Shown one piece after another: positions 6,193 to 16,261 of a stretch of DNA of 41,367 nucleotides; position 1 is the stretch's first letter, and every line of letters begins with the position of its first letter. The DNA is from Flavobacterium sp. (GTDB lineage Bacteria; Bacteroidota; Bacteroidia; Flavobacteriales; Flavobacteriaceae). The DNA is taken from NCBI GenBank assembly GCA_023259675.1, contig JALRGT010000027.1, positions 1 through 41,367 on the forward strand. Reading direction: 5' to 3'. A program made the position numbers and the translations under genes. The notes under the pieces were generated by a model, which did not search any database, was not told the origin of the DNA, and was given only the letters and a program-made list of their open reading frames with translations.

Positions 6193-9105
6193 ATGAAAAT
6201 GTACCTACTTTATTTGTCATTGTTTTTTTGCAGTATCAGTTTTGCTCAGTATTCCGTTTATGGACTTGTTACAGAAAAAAACAATCAACCCATTATCGGA
6301 GCCAACATCAAAGTCCTAGGTGACGAAACCGGAACAATAACCGACATCGACGGAAAATTTACCTTACTCACATTAAGAAAACCACCTTTTGAAATTGAAA
6401 TCTCAAGTATTGGTTTTAAATCAAAACAGTCAACTATCACTTCCAACAATCAAAAAGTAACCATTGTATTAGAAGAAGAACAGACACGCTTAAATGAAAT
6501 TGTGGTATCTGCATCGAGAACCCCAGAAAGAGTTTTTGAATCTCCTGTCACTATTGAAAGAATGGGAATAAGCGATATTAAAAAATCAGCTTCTGCCACC
6601 TTTTATGACGGTCTAGAAAACCTAAAAGAGGTTCAGATGAATACCAGTAGTTTATCCTTTAAATCAATTAATACCCGTGGTTTTGCCACTGTAGCCAATA
6701 CCCGTTTCATGCAATTGGTCGACGGAATGGACAACTCGTCCCCTTTGTTAAATTTTGTTTTGGGGAACATGATTGGTATTTCAGAAATCGATGTTCAAAG
6801 CGTTGAATTACTACCTGGAGCCTCTTCTGCATTATATGGAGCGAATGCTTTTAACGGAATTTTGTTTATGAACAGCAAAAATCCGTTTACCTATCAAGGA
6901 ATTACCGCTTATGCAAAATACGGACAAACAAGTCAAAAAGCAGCTGGATCTAATGACTACATAGACTACGGAATACGAATGGCTCATGCTTTTAGTCCTT
7001 ATATAGCGGGGAAAGTAAATTTTACTTACATGAGAGGCACCGATTGGTTCGCCACGAATTATGATGACAAAACCAATCCAGGTAGAGACAGAAGTCATCA
7101 AAATTATGACGGAATAAATGTATATGGCGACGAAGCCTCCGTAAATCTATATGATGTTGGACAAAGTATGATTTCTAGCGGCGCTTGGGCTCAAAACAAT
7201 CTTCCAACAGCTTGGGCCAATAATTTACCTAAAGAAAATGTTTCCAGAACAGGATACAATGAAATTGACCTAACAGACAATAAAGCAAGCAACACCAAAA
7301 TTGATTTTTCCTTACATTTTAGACCATTGGGTAATGAAAAATTAGAAGTAATCTGGCAAAGTAAATTTGGTTACGGAAATGCCGTATATCAAGGAGCGAA
7401 CAGATATTATTTAAATAACTTTTTTATGCAACAGCATAAATTAGAAATAAAAGGCCAAAACTTTTTTATTAGAGGATACACAACAAATGAAGACGGTGGC
7501 AAATCCTATGACATGTTATTTACAGGACTTAATATCAACCGAATTTGGAAACCAGACGCCACATGGTTTGGACAATATGCCGCAAATTATGCTGGAGCAC
7601 TCTACAATCCCACTAGCCCATTATTCGGAAACATTTCCGGCTCAGAAGCGCATGCCAGAAGCAAAGCGGATGAAGGCAGATTTATTCCTGGGACAACAGA
7701 CTTTAACAACGCTTTCAATACCGTTACCTCAGAAGCAAACGTACTAACCGGTTCGAAATTGGTTGACAATTCAAAAATATACCATTCAGACGTAAATTAT
7801 AATTTTAACGACATCATAAAATTTGCTGAAATTCAAGTCGGTGGGTCTTTTAGAGAATACGTCCTAAACTCGCACGGCAGAATCTATACCGATGCCAATG
7901 GCCCCATAAACTATAACGAATACGGGATCTACACGCAACTTCAAAAGAAATTTATGGACGACCGAATTAAATTTACAGGTTCGCTTCGCTATGATGAATC
8001 AAAAAATTTCAAGGGCAATTTTTCTCCAAGAATCTCTTTGGTTTATGCCGGAGGAGAAACTAAAAAACATAATTTTAGAGCCTCATTCCAAACTGGTTTC
8101 AGAAATCCAACCACACAAGATCAATACATAGGATTTAATGTAGGCAGCAAAATACTGATTGGTTCCGCTCCCGAAAACCTTTTAAAGCTATCAGAACCAC
8201 TATCCGTAGCCAACTCATCTGGATTGGGTCATTTATATGCCGGAGGCAACACAGTAGTAATGACCGGAGAAAATGCATATAACAATTCATATACCCTAAC
8301 ATCTGTAGATGCCTTTGAAGCTTCCATCCGAAATTCAAACCCGACGACACCTACCGAATTGGTTGCTGCACAAATGCTCGCAGCTCCTTTATTAAAAAAA
8401 ACAAACGTAGATTATGTTAAACCGGAGCAGGTTAAAGCCTTTGAAATAGGATACCGCTCCCAAATAAGTACTATTTTTATTGACATAAATGCCTACTACA
8501 ATATATATAATGACTTCATTGGAAACATAGACGTAAAAGCACCATTATATGGAACAGCAAGTGAAACCGTTAATTTTGCTGGAGCCCTAACACCATCTGC
8601 AGACGAATCGTACAAAGCAATATTTGCAATGACTAACAGACAAAACAGGGCCTATCTATTGTACACCAATACCAACGTACAAATAGAATCTATTGGTCTT
8701 GGACTGGGACTCTCCACAAAAATAATTGGAAATTACGATATCGGAATTAATTACAATTATGCTCAATTTAATTTTGACCAAGCCAAAGATCCAGATTTCG
8801 AAGCAGGTTTCAACACACCAAAGCACAGAGTAAAAGCTTCTTTTGGCAATGAAAAACTTTTTGAAAATTTCGGATTCAACATCAGTGGCAGATGGAATAG
8901 CGAATATTTATGGGAATCTACAATGGTTGACGGAATGGTCGACGCCGCCACTGTAATTGATGCTCAAATAAATTACAGCATCCCTAAACTGAAATCTACT
9001 TTAAAACTGGGAGCATCAAATATAGGAGGAAAAGAATACGCACAGGTACTAGGCGCAGGTTTAATTGGTCAGCAATATTTTGCTTCATGGACTATTAATC
9101 CATAA
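6193..9105 (+). CDS. TonB-dependent receptor with carboxypeptidase-regulatory-like domain
   Basis: The 970-aa protein starts with a signal peptide (MKMYLLYLSLFFCSISFAQ). A CarbopepD_reg-like domain follows (VYGLVTEKNNQPIIGANIKV, about 20-100), then a TonB-box-like stretch (LNEIVVSASR), the plug (about 115-240, with GFATVANTRFMQLVDG and ALYGANAFNGIL) and a long 22-strand barrel ending in an aromatic-containing strand (QYFASWTINP). It sits in the outer membrane and imports an unknown ligand using TonB energy. There is no SusD partner next to it, so a polysaccharide-utilisation role is not indicated; siderophore, vitamin or peptide uptake is possible. A 9-bp inverted repeat lies just before the start. 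Confidence 0.92.
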   Translation: MKMYLLYLSLFFCSISFAQYSVYGLVTEKNNQPIIGANIKVLGDETGTITDIDGKFTLLTLRKPPFEIEISSIGFKSKQSTITSNNQKVTIVLEEEQTRLNEIVVSASRTPERVFESPVTIERMGISDIKKSASATFYDGLENLKEVQMNTSSLSFKSINTRGFATVANTRFMQLVDGMDNSSPLLNFVLGNMIGISEIDVQSVELLPGASSALYGANAFNGILFMNSKNPFTYQGITAYAKYGQTSQKAAGSNDYIDYGIRMAHAFSPYIAGKVNFTYMRGTDWFATNYDDKTNPGRDRSHQNYDGINVYGDEASVNLYDVGQSMISSGAWAQNNLPTAWANNLPKENVSRTGYNEIDLTDNKASNTKIDFSLHFRPLGNEKLEVIWQSKFGYGNAVYQGANRYYLNNFFMQQHKLEIKGQNFFIRGYTTNEDGGKSYDMLFTGLNINRIWKPDATWFGQYAANYAGALYNPTSPLFGNISGSEAHARSKADEGRFIPGTTDFNNAFNTVTSEANVLTGSKLVDNSKIYHSDVNYNFNDIIKFAEIQVGGSFREYVLNSHGRIYTDANGPINYNEYGIYTQLQKKFMDDRIKFTGSLRYDESKNFKGNFSPRISLVYAGGETKKHNFRASFQTGFRNPTTQDQYIGFNVGSKILIGSAPENLLKLSEPLSVANSSGLGHLYAGGNTVVMTGENAYNNSYTLTSVDAFEASIRNSNPTTPTELVAAQMLAAPLLKKTNVDYVKPEQVKAFEIGYRSQISTIFIDINAYYNIYNDFIGNIDVKAPLYGTASETVNFAGALTPSADESYKAIFAMTNRQNRAYLLYTNTNVQIESIGLGLGLSTKIIGNYDIGINYNYAQFNFDQAKDPDFEAGFNTPKHRVKASFGNEKLFENFGFNISGRWNSEYLWESTMVDGMVDAATVIDAQINYSIPKLKSTLKLGASNIGGKEYAQVLGAGLIGQQYFASWTINP

Positions 9106-9125
9106 AATTAAATAAATAAAACACC

Positions 9126-9166
9126 AAAAACCATCCATTTTAGAGAAGGGATGGTTTTTATTTTTT
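9126..9166 (+). terminator. Intrinsic terminator after the TonB-dependent receptor
   Basis: AAAAACCATCC pairs with GGATGGTTTTT across a 12-nt loop and is followed by a T-rich run. Confidence 0.85.
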
Positions 9167-9226
9167 GTGGATTTAACGAGTGAATTTAACAGTTTTATTT
9201 TTTTATGGTTTTTTTATAAAAAAAAA

Positions 9227-9256
9227 TTGATTTTATATTTTAAAAAATTATCTTTG
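9227..9256 (+). promoter_or_regulatory. Predicted promoter of atpD-atpC
   Basis: TTG at 9227-9229, a 19-nt A/T spacer and TATCTTTG at 9249-9256 match the flavobacterial consensus well. The leader to the atpD ATG is about 80 nt. Confidence 0.75.
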
Positions 9257-9337
9257 CAACCTGAAAAAAGCATGTAATTGAAATGTATCAATTGACATCA
9301 TTTCATAAACCTAAATAGCTATTTAATAAATACTTAA

Positions 9338-10852
<1,515 letters not shown>

Positions 10853-10859
10853 TAATTAT

Positions 10860-10923
10860 AAGTTATGAGTGATGAGTTTTCCAAATTATAAAACTCATAA
10901 CTCATAATTCAAAACTCATAACT
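10860..10923 (+). promoter_or_regulatory. Large inverted repeat with duplicated right arm between atpD and atpC
   Basis: The left arm (10860-10880) pairs almost perfectly with 10890-10909 over about 20 bp around a 9-nt loop. A second 13-nt copy of the right arm (AAAACTCATAACT) lies at 10911-10923 and directly touches the atpC ATG. The left arm could pair with either copy, giving one structure that leaves the start codon free and one that occludes its upstream region. No T run follows. Confidence 0.5.
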
Positions 10924-11205
10924 ATGTTATTAGAAATAGTATCACCAGAAGCGTCTTTATTTAAAGGAGAAATAACTTCAATATCCCTTCCGGGTGTTGA
11001 CGGTAGTTTTCAAATATTAAACAACCACGCACCAATAGTTTCATTACTTCAAAAAGGAACTGTAACTATTACAGCGCCAAATTTTGATTTCAACAAAGAA
11101 ACAGCATCATTGTTTACAAAGGTGAATGATCAGAATTATTCAATTGCTATTTCTTCAGGAACTATTGAAATGAAAGACAATAAAGTAATTGTTTTAGCTG
11201 ACTAA
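10924..11205 (+). CDS. atpC: ATP synthase F1 subunit epsilon, short form
   Basis: The 93-aa protein matches the N-terminal beta-sandwich domain of epsilon (MLLEIVSPEASLFKGEI, SLPGVDGSFQILNNHAPIVSLLQKG, YSIAISSGTIEMKDNKVIVLAD). It stops before the two-helix C-terminal domain that inhibits ATP hydrolysis in the roughly 139-aa E. coli protein. Short epsilon subunits are usual in this phylum, so it is not a truncation in this strain. It connects gamma and the c ring in the F1 stalk. It lies 71 nt after atpD, behind a strong inverted repeat. Confidence 0.93.
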   Translation: MLLEIVSPEASLFKGEITSISLPGVDGSFQILNNHAPIVSLLQKGTVTITAPNFDFNKETASLFTKVNDQNYSIAISSGTIEMKDNKVIVLAD

Positions 11206-11227
11206 GACAATTTCATTTATAAAAATC

Positions 11228-11259
11228 AAAGCCGAAACTTAGTTGTTTCGGCTTTTTTA
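11228..11259 (+). terminator. Intrinsic terminator after atpC
   Basis: AAAGCCGAAAC pairs with GTTTCGGCTTT across a 6-nt loop, and seven T residues follow. Confidence 0.9.
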
Positions 11260-11292
11260 TTTGAAGTCATGATTAAACATAAAGACTCCCAT

Positions 11293-11321
11293 TTGTTTCC
11301 CAAAAAAGTTGCGTATTTTTG
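11293..11321 (+). promoter_or_regulatory. Promoter of the biotin operon, almost touching the bioF start
   Basis: TTG at 11293-11295, an 18-nt spacer and TATTTTTG at 11314-11321 fit the consensus. The bioF ATG begins at 11327, only 5 nt after the box, so the mRNA may be leaderless or nearly so. The box also rules out the upstream TTG at 11309 as a start. Confidence 0.65.
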
Positions 11322-11326
11322 GGGTC

Positions 11327-12478
11327 ATGAAAAAATTACCGGACAATCTTTCCAAAAAACTCGAAATTCGAAAGCAAAATAACGCCTTGCGAAAATTGTC
11401 TTTGCCCAATGAATTGATTGATTTCGCTTCCAATGACTATATCGGTTTTTCGAAAAATAAATCTATTTTCAACGAAACGCACCAGTATTTAATAGACAAC
11501 GATTGTACAGAAAACGGAGCAACGGGTTCCCGATTGCTATCCGGAAACCATAAAGTCTATCAAGAAGCTGAAACGTATATTGCTCATTTTCATCAATCAG
11601 AAAGCGCCTTGATATTCAATTCAGGTTATGATGCCAATGTGGGCTTTTTCAGTTCTGTCCCCCAAAAAGGAGACTTGATTTTATACGACGAATTATGTCA
11701 TGCTTCTATCCGTGACGGCATTCAGCTTTCGAATGCCAAGTCCTATAAATTCAAGCACAATGATTTTGAAGACTTAGAAAAACGACTTCGTCAAGCTCAG
11801 TCTGACAATCGTATTAAAGAAATATATATCGCAACCGAAAGTGTTTTTTCTATGGATGGCGATTGCCCAAACCTAGAAGAATTGGTTGCTGTTACTGAGA
11901 AACACCAATGTTATCTAATCGTTGACGAAGCACATTCCTTAGGTGTTTTTGGAGACAAAGGCGAAGGATTAGTTCAAATGTTGGGTTTACAAGACCGAAT
12001 TTTTGTCCGAATTATGACATTCGGAAAAGGACTCGGGTGCCATGGCGCAGCAATTGTTGGAAGTCTTGAACTAAAAGAATATTTGGTCAATTTTTCCCGA
12101 AGTTTCATTTACACCACTGGGCTTTCACCACATTCGATTGCCACAATTTTGATTTCCTATCAATTTTTGGAAAAGGATATTCAGTCAATTGAAAACTTAA
12201 AAAACACTATTATTCATTTCAATCAAGAAAAAAACCTTTTGGGTTTGAAGACCCTGTTTGTTAGAAGTAAATCAGCAATTCAAAGTGCAATTATTCCTGG
12301 CAATGAAAATGTAAAACAAATTGCTAACCAACTTCAGAAAAAAGGTTTTGATGTAAAGGCGATTCTCTCTCCAACTGTACCGGAAGGCCAGGAAAGACTG
12401 CGGTTTTGTTTGCACAGTTACAATACAAAAGAAGAAATCTCAGACGTCTTGGGATTGTTGAGTACACTGCTATTTTAA
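11327..12478 (+). CDS. bioF: 8-amino-7-oxononanoate synthase
   Basis: The 383-aa PLP enzyme belongs to the alpha-oxoamine synthase family and condenses pimeloyl-ACP (or CoA) with Ala to KAPA in biotin synthesis. Visible features are FASNDYIGFSK, GSRLLSGNH (substrate contact), IFNSGYDANVG, VDEAHSLGVFG with the PLP-binding Asp and His, and TFGKGLGCHGA with the PLP Lys. Serine palmitoyltransferase and Kbl are related, but the following bioD and bioA fix the assignment. The ATG at 11327 was chosen because a frame extension to TTG 11309 would encode the promoter. Gap to bioD is 58 nt and contains an interspersed repeat. Confidence 0.93.
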   Translation: MKKLPDNLSKKLEIRKQNNALRKLSLPNELIDFASNDYIGFSKNKSIFNETHQYLIDNDCTENGATGSRLLSGNHKVYQEAETYIAHFHQSESALIFNSGYDANVGFFSSVPQKGDLILYDELCHASIRDGIQLSNAKSYKFKHNDFEDLEKRLRQAQSDNRIKEIYIATESVFSMDGDCPNLEELVAVTEKHQCYLIVDEAHSLGVFGDKGEGLVQMLGLQDRIFVRIMTFGKGLGCHGAAIVGSLELKEYLVNFSRSFIYTTGLSPHSIATILISYQFLEKDIQSIENLKNTIIHFNQEKNLLGLKTLFVRSKSAIQSAIIPGNENVKQIANQLQKKGFDVKAILSPTVPEGQERLRFCLHSYNTKEEISDVLGLLSTLLF

Positions 12479-12494
12479 AATAATAAAGTCAAAA

Positions 12495-12536
12495 GCTTTG
12501 TGTGCTTTGCACTTTCTTTGCGAACTTTGCGGTTAA
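12495..12536 (+). repeat. Interspersed CTTTG-rich repeat before bioD
   Basis: The block is made of repeated CTTTG units (CTTTGTG, CTTTGCA, CTTTGCG, CTTTGCGG) and ends GGTTAA right at the bioD ATG. A related copy lies inverted at 15654-15692, with 24 of 31 aligned positions identical by eye. Confidence 0.55.
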
Positions 12537-13166
12537 ATGAAATCTATGAAACTATTTATAACAGGAATTTCTACCGATGTAGGCAAAACCATCGCATCAG
12601 CCATAATTACTGAAGCTTTAGAGGCAGACTATTGGAAGCCCGTTCAAGCCGGTGAACTCGAAAATTCAGACAGTCATAAAGTGAAGTCTTTGGTTTCAAA
12701 TCAGAAATCGCAATTTTATCCTAATTCTTATGCCTTACAAACACCTGCCAGCCCACACCTAGCAGCCGAATTGGATGGAATCAAAATTAACCTGAAGCAA
12801 ATTAACGAGCCACAAACCGATAATCATTTGGTTATTGAAGGCGCCGGAGGAATTCTAGTCCCATTAAATGAGAAAGATTGCATTATCGATTTGATTCGGC
12901 CTGAGTATAAAGTAATTGTCGTTTCAAGACATTATTTGGGAAGTATCAATCATACACTGCTTACTATTGAAGCCATACGAAATCGAGGTTTAACGGTTGC
13001 TGGAATCCTCTTTAGTGGCAACGAAAACAAATCTACCGAAGAGTTGATTTTGAATAAAACCGGTATTCAATGTATTGGTAGAATCGAAGAAGAACCTTAT
13101 TTTGACCCAAATGTTATTCGAGAATACGCTGATTTGTTTCGAGAGAAACTATTGAAACTTCAATAG
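12537..13166 (+). CDS. bioD: Dethiobiotin synthetase
   Basis: The 209-aa enzyme closes the ureido ring of biotin from DAPA, CO2 and ATP. It opens KLFITGISTDVGKT, the modified P-loop typical of BioD, followed by YWKPVQAG (about 32-39) with the conserved Lys. Later motifs are TPASPHLAAE and VIEGAGGILVPL (about 100-112). A second ATG at 12546 sits closer to the conserved start, so either could be used. It is the second gene of the bioF-bioD-bioA-KAS operon, 40 nt before bioA. Confidence 0.95.
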   Translation: MKSMKLFITGISTDVGKTIASAIITEALEADYWKPVQAGELENSDSHKVKSLVSNQKSQFYPNSYALQTPASPHLAAELDGIKINLKQINEPQTDNHLVIEGAGGILVPLNEKDCIIDLIRPEYKVIVVSRHYLGSINHTLLTIEAIRNRGLTVAGILFSGNENKSTEELILNKTGIQCIGRIEEEPYFDPNVIREYADLFREKLLKLQ

Positions 13167-13206
13167 CAATTTTAAAAATCAATTTCAAACCAGAATCTGA
13201 AATCAA

Positions 13207-14478
13207 ATGAATTTATCCGAAAAAGACAGCCAATACCTTTGGCATCCTTATACCCAACACAAAACGGCCCAAAAACCAATCGTAATTGCAAAAGGAAAAG
13301 GGGTTTTACTTTGGGATGAAAATGGAAAAGAATATATCGATGCAATTGCTTCGTGGTGGGTCAATCCATACGGACATTCTAATCAGTTTATTGCCGATGC
13401 GATATACAAACAATTGACCACTTTAGAACATGTTCTTTTTGGTGGATTTACCCATAAACCAGCAATACATTTGGCTGAAAAATTAAAAACTATTTTGCCG
13501 GTAAACCAACAGAAGATTTTCTTTTCCGATAATGGCTCTACAGCGGTAGAAGTAGCCATAAAAGTGGCTTTACAGTATTTTTTCAACAAAGGCGAAAAGA
13601 AAACAACCATAATTGCTTTCGAAAATGCTTTTCACGGTGATACTTTTGCAGCTATGGCAGCAAGTGGAATTTCGTTTTATACCCAAGCTTTTCAAGGAAT
13701 GTTTATTGATGTTGTCCGGATTCCGGTTCCGGTAAAAGGTAAAGAACAAGAGAGTTTTGAGGCTTTAAAAAAAGTAATTCAAGAATACAATTGTGCAGGC
13801 TTTATTTTTGAACCTTTGGTGCTAGGTGCTGCAGGAATGGTGATGTATGAGCCAGAAACATTGGACGAATTAATTCGAATTTGCAATAAAAATGGAGTAC
13901 TTACCATTGCAGACGAAGTCATGACCGGTTTTGGTAAAACGGGAAAGAATTTTGCTTGTGATTATTTACAAGAAAAACCAGATGTGATGTGTTTGTCAAA
14001 AGCGCTTACAGGAGGAACCATCCCAATGTCGATTACTACTTTTACTCAGGACATATTTGAAGCTTTTTATGATGATGACATCAATAAAGCTTTATTTCAC
14101 GGCCATACCTTTACGGCAAACCCAACAGGATGTGCCGCCGCCTTAGCCAGTTTTGAGCTATTGCAAACCCCGGGAATGCAAGAAAACCTAGTTCGCGTGA
14201 ATCAAAATCATTTGGCTTTCCAAAAACACATCCAAAAACACCCAAAAGTAACGACAACCAGAGTGCTCGGCGTCATTTTTGCCTTAGAAATTAAAACAGA
14301 AAGTTCAGCGAGTTATTATGGAACCTTAAGAAACAAACTCTATGATTTTTTTATTGAAAACGGAATCATATTGCGTCCTGTAGGCAATATCGTTTACATT
14401 TTACCACCATATATCATTTCGGATATTCAATTACAAAAAGTATATGAAGTCGTCGAAAAAGCATTAGAAATAGTTTAA
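13207..14478 (+). CDS. bioA: Adenosylmethionine-8-amino-7-oxononanoate aminotransferase
   Basis: The 423-aa PLP enzyme converts KAPA to DAPA with SAM as amino donor. LWHPYTQH at the N-terminus is diagnostic for BioA. Other motifs are ASWWVNPYGH, FFSDNGSTAVEVA, AFENAFHGDTFAAM, IADEVMTGFGKTG (PLP Asp), CLSKALTGG (PLP Lys) and HGHTFTANPTGCAAA. Length is normal. It sits between bioD and the beta-ketoacyl synthase, 24 nt from the latter's start. Confidence 0.96.
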   Translation: MNLSEKDSQYLWHPYTQHKTAQKPIVIAKGKGVLLWDENGKEYIDAIASWWVNPYGHSNQFIADAIYKQLTTLEHVLFGGFTHKPAIHLAEKLKTILPVNQQKIFFSDNGSTAVEVAIKVALQYFFNKGEKKTTIIAFENAFHGDTFAAMAASGISFYTQAFQGMFIDVVRIPVPVKGKEQESFEALKKVIQEYNCAGFIFEPLVLGAAGMVMYEPETLDELIRICNKNGVLTIADEVMTGFGKTGKNFACDYLQEKPDVMCLSKALTGGTIPMSITTFTQDIFEAFYDDDINKALFHGHTFTANPTGCAAALASFELLQTPGMQENLVRVNQNHLAFQKHIQKHPKVTTTRVLGVIFALEIKTESSASYYGTLRNKLYDFFIENGIILRPVGNIVYILPPYIISDIQLQKVYEVVEKALEIV

Positions 14479-14502
14479 TTTTACAGCTCAAAAAAATAGA
14501 AC

Positions 14503-15657
14503 TTGTCACAAATTATTTCCATAACAGCCACCGCTTCTATTTCTCCGTTGGGGAATGAAACCCAGAGTATCTGGAAGAATTATCTTAATGATAATCACTG
14601 TTTTACCAAACAAAATTTAGATAAAAAAGAAACGTTTGTTGCTGCGCTTGATGCTGAATCGAATGCCATAATCGAAAGTTTAAAAGAGTCGGATAGTAAG
14701 TATAAGCATTTAGACAAATCGGTTTTGTTTGCCATGGCAGCATCCCGTAAAGCAATACAAAAAGCGGGCTGGAAAAAAGGCGATGTTTTCGGAATCAATA
14801 TCGGTTCTTCGAGAGGTGCAACGGAATTATTTGAAAATCATTTTCAGGAATATTTAGAAAAAGGAAAAGCGCACACTTTGGCCTCCCCTACCACAACATT
14901 AGGAAATATTTCATCATGGGTTGCCCACGATTTGCAAAGTTCAGGACCAGAAATCTCCCACTCCATAACCTGTTCTACCGCCTTACATTCGGTTTTAAAT
15001 GGCGTAGCATGGCTAAGAGCAGGCATGACAGATAAATTTTTGGTTGGAGGCAGCGAAGCTCCATTGACAGATTTTACGATTGCCCAGATGCGTGCTTTAA
15101 AAATTTATTCCAATAGTGAAGAAGAATATCCCAACAAAGCCCTAGATTTTGAAAAAAAGCAGAACACCATGATTTTAGGCGAAGGTGCGGGCGTATGTTG
15201 TTTAGAAATAGGTAAAAAAGAAAATGCTTTGGCATACATTGAAGGAATTGGTTACGCGACTGAAATTTTGGAACATAACATCTCCATTTCAGCAGAAGCG
15301 ACGTGTTTTCAGAAATCGATGAAAATGGCTTTGCAGAACACTAATTCATCCGAAGTCGATGTCATTGTGATGCATGCCCCCGGAACCATAAAAGGTGATT
15401 TAACAGAGTACAAAGCCATTGAGATAGTCTTTGGCGAAAGCCTGCCATTATTAACAACCAACAAATGGAAAATTGGTCACACTTTTGGTGCTTCGGGAAT
15501 ATTGAGTCTTGAATTGGCCATTTTAATGCTCCAAAACAATATTTTTATTGGAGTTCCTTTTGCAAAAGCACAATTACAAACAAAACCTATTAAGAAAGTA
15601 CTGGTGAATGCTGTTGGTTTTGGAGGAAATGCGGTGAGTGTTTTGTTGAGTGTTTAA
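14503..15657 (+). CDS. Beta-ketoacyl synthase of the biotin operon
   Basis: The 384-aa protein is a KAS I/II-type condensing enzyme with an intact triad: Cys157 in ITCSTALHS, His291 in VMHAPGTIKGD and His326 in KIGHTFGASG. It starts at TTG, 24 nt after bioA, and there is no better ATG near the conserved start (SQIISITATASISPLG). Sequence around the first His (HAPGT rather than the usual HGTGT) sets it apart from housekeeping FabF. Its place at the end of the bioF-bioD-bioA operon suggests it helps to make or extend the pimeloyl precursor, or a related acyl chain. No bioC, bioH, bioW or bioI is visible in the window. Confidence 0.85.
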   Translation: MSQIISITATASISPLGNETQSIWKNYLNDNHCFTKQNLDKKETFVAALDAESNAIIESLKESDSKYKHLDKSVLFAMAASRKAIQKAGWKKGDVFGINIGSSRGATELFENHFQEYLEKGKAHTLASPTTTLGNISSWVAHDLQSSGPEISHSITCSTALHSVLNGVAWLRAGMTDKFLVGGSEAPLTDFTIAQMRALKIYSNSEEEYPNKALDFEKKQNTMILGEGAGVCCLEIGKKENALAYIEGIGYATEILEHNISISAEATCFQKSMKMALQNTNSSEVDVIVMHAPGTIKGDLTEYKAIEIVFGESLPLLTTNKWKIGHTFGASGILSLELAILMLQNNIFIGVPFAKAQLQTKPIKKVLVNAVGFGGNAVSVLLSV

Positions 15658-15692
15658 CCACGAACTTCACAAAGAAGGCACAAAGTCCACAG
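15654..15692 (-). repeat. Inverted copy of the CTTTG-rich interspersed repeat
   Basis: Read on the minus strand this block has CTTTGTGCCTTCTTTGTG and ends GGTTAA, matching the repeat at 12495-12536 in opposite orientation. It starts on the stop codon of the beta-ketoacyl synthase. Downstream (about 15762-15795) lies another low-complexity filler built of ACTGAAAAC-like units. Confidence 0.5.
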
Positions 15693-15784
15693 TTTTTACC
15701 ATATTGACGGATAACTTAAATGCCTTGCTTGGTTTCAAAAAATTAAATTCACAAATGTTTTAGCAGCTGAACACTAAAAACTGA

Positions 15785-16261
15785 TTACTGAAAACTATTT
15801 TCTAGGTCTCTAACTTTTTCATAAACCAAATTGCTTTCGTACCCTCTACGTAGTAAATAATCACAAAACTTTTTCCTTTTTTTGAGTGAGTTGGTTTCAC
15901 GCATGCTTTCCCAATGCCTTTCAGCCAACGTATGGAAAGTAGTTGCATATTCTTCCGGAGAAATTTCTTTTAGCGCTATGTTGATGAGGGTTTGCGAAAT
16001 ATTCTTGGCTTTCAATTCATTTATGATTCGGATTTTACCCCAACATTTAATTCGGTGTTTTCCTCTGGCAAAACTGCAGGCAAAGCGTTCCTCATTGAGA
16101 AAATTTTCAGCAATAAGATGCACTAGAACCAAATCCATTTTATCCGAATCTAGCTTCATGCTCCACAATTTTTCGGTTACCTCTTTATGGCAACGATCTT
16201 GATACGCACAAAAATGTTCTATTTTTTGTATGGCTTCTTTTAAGGTAAAAATCTCTTTCAT
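15785..16261 (-). CDS. recX: Regulatory protein RecX
   Basis: The 158-aa all-helical protein binds RecA filaments and limits recombination. Family marks include the N-terminal helix repeat (LKEAIQKIEHFCAYQDRCHKEVTEKL), the motif FLNEERFACSFARGKHRIKCWGKIRI (central RecX signature, roughly residues 54-79) and a C-terminal LLRRGYESNLVYEKVRDL repeat. It is convergent with the biotin operon and stands alone; recA is not in the window. Confidence 0.92.
   Translation of the reverse strand: MKEIFTLKEAIQKIEHFCAYQDRCHKEVTEKLWSMKLDSDKMDLVLVHLIAENFLNEERFACSFARGKHRIKCWGKIRIINELKAKNISQTLINIALKEISPEEYATTFHTLAERHWESMRETNSLKKRKKFCDYLLRRGYESNLVYEKVRDLENSFQ

Noticed and set aside
11309..11326. Upstream TTG start of bioF
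   Set aside because: The extension encodes the -7 promoter box and is not conserved in the family.
12495..12536. CRISPR-like array
   Set aside because: The units are short, irregular and contiguous with no spacers; no cas genes occur in the window.
15882..16202. 106-aa plus-strand frame opposite recX
   Set aside because: recX has clear family motifs; the opposite frame has none.
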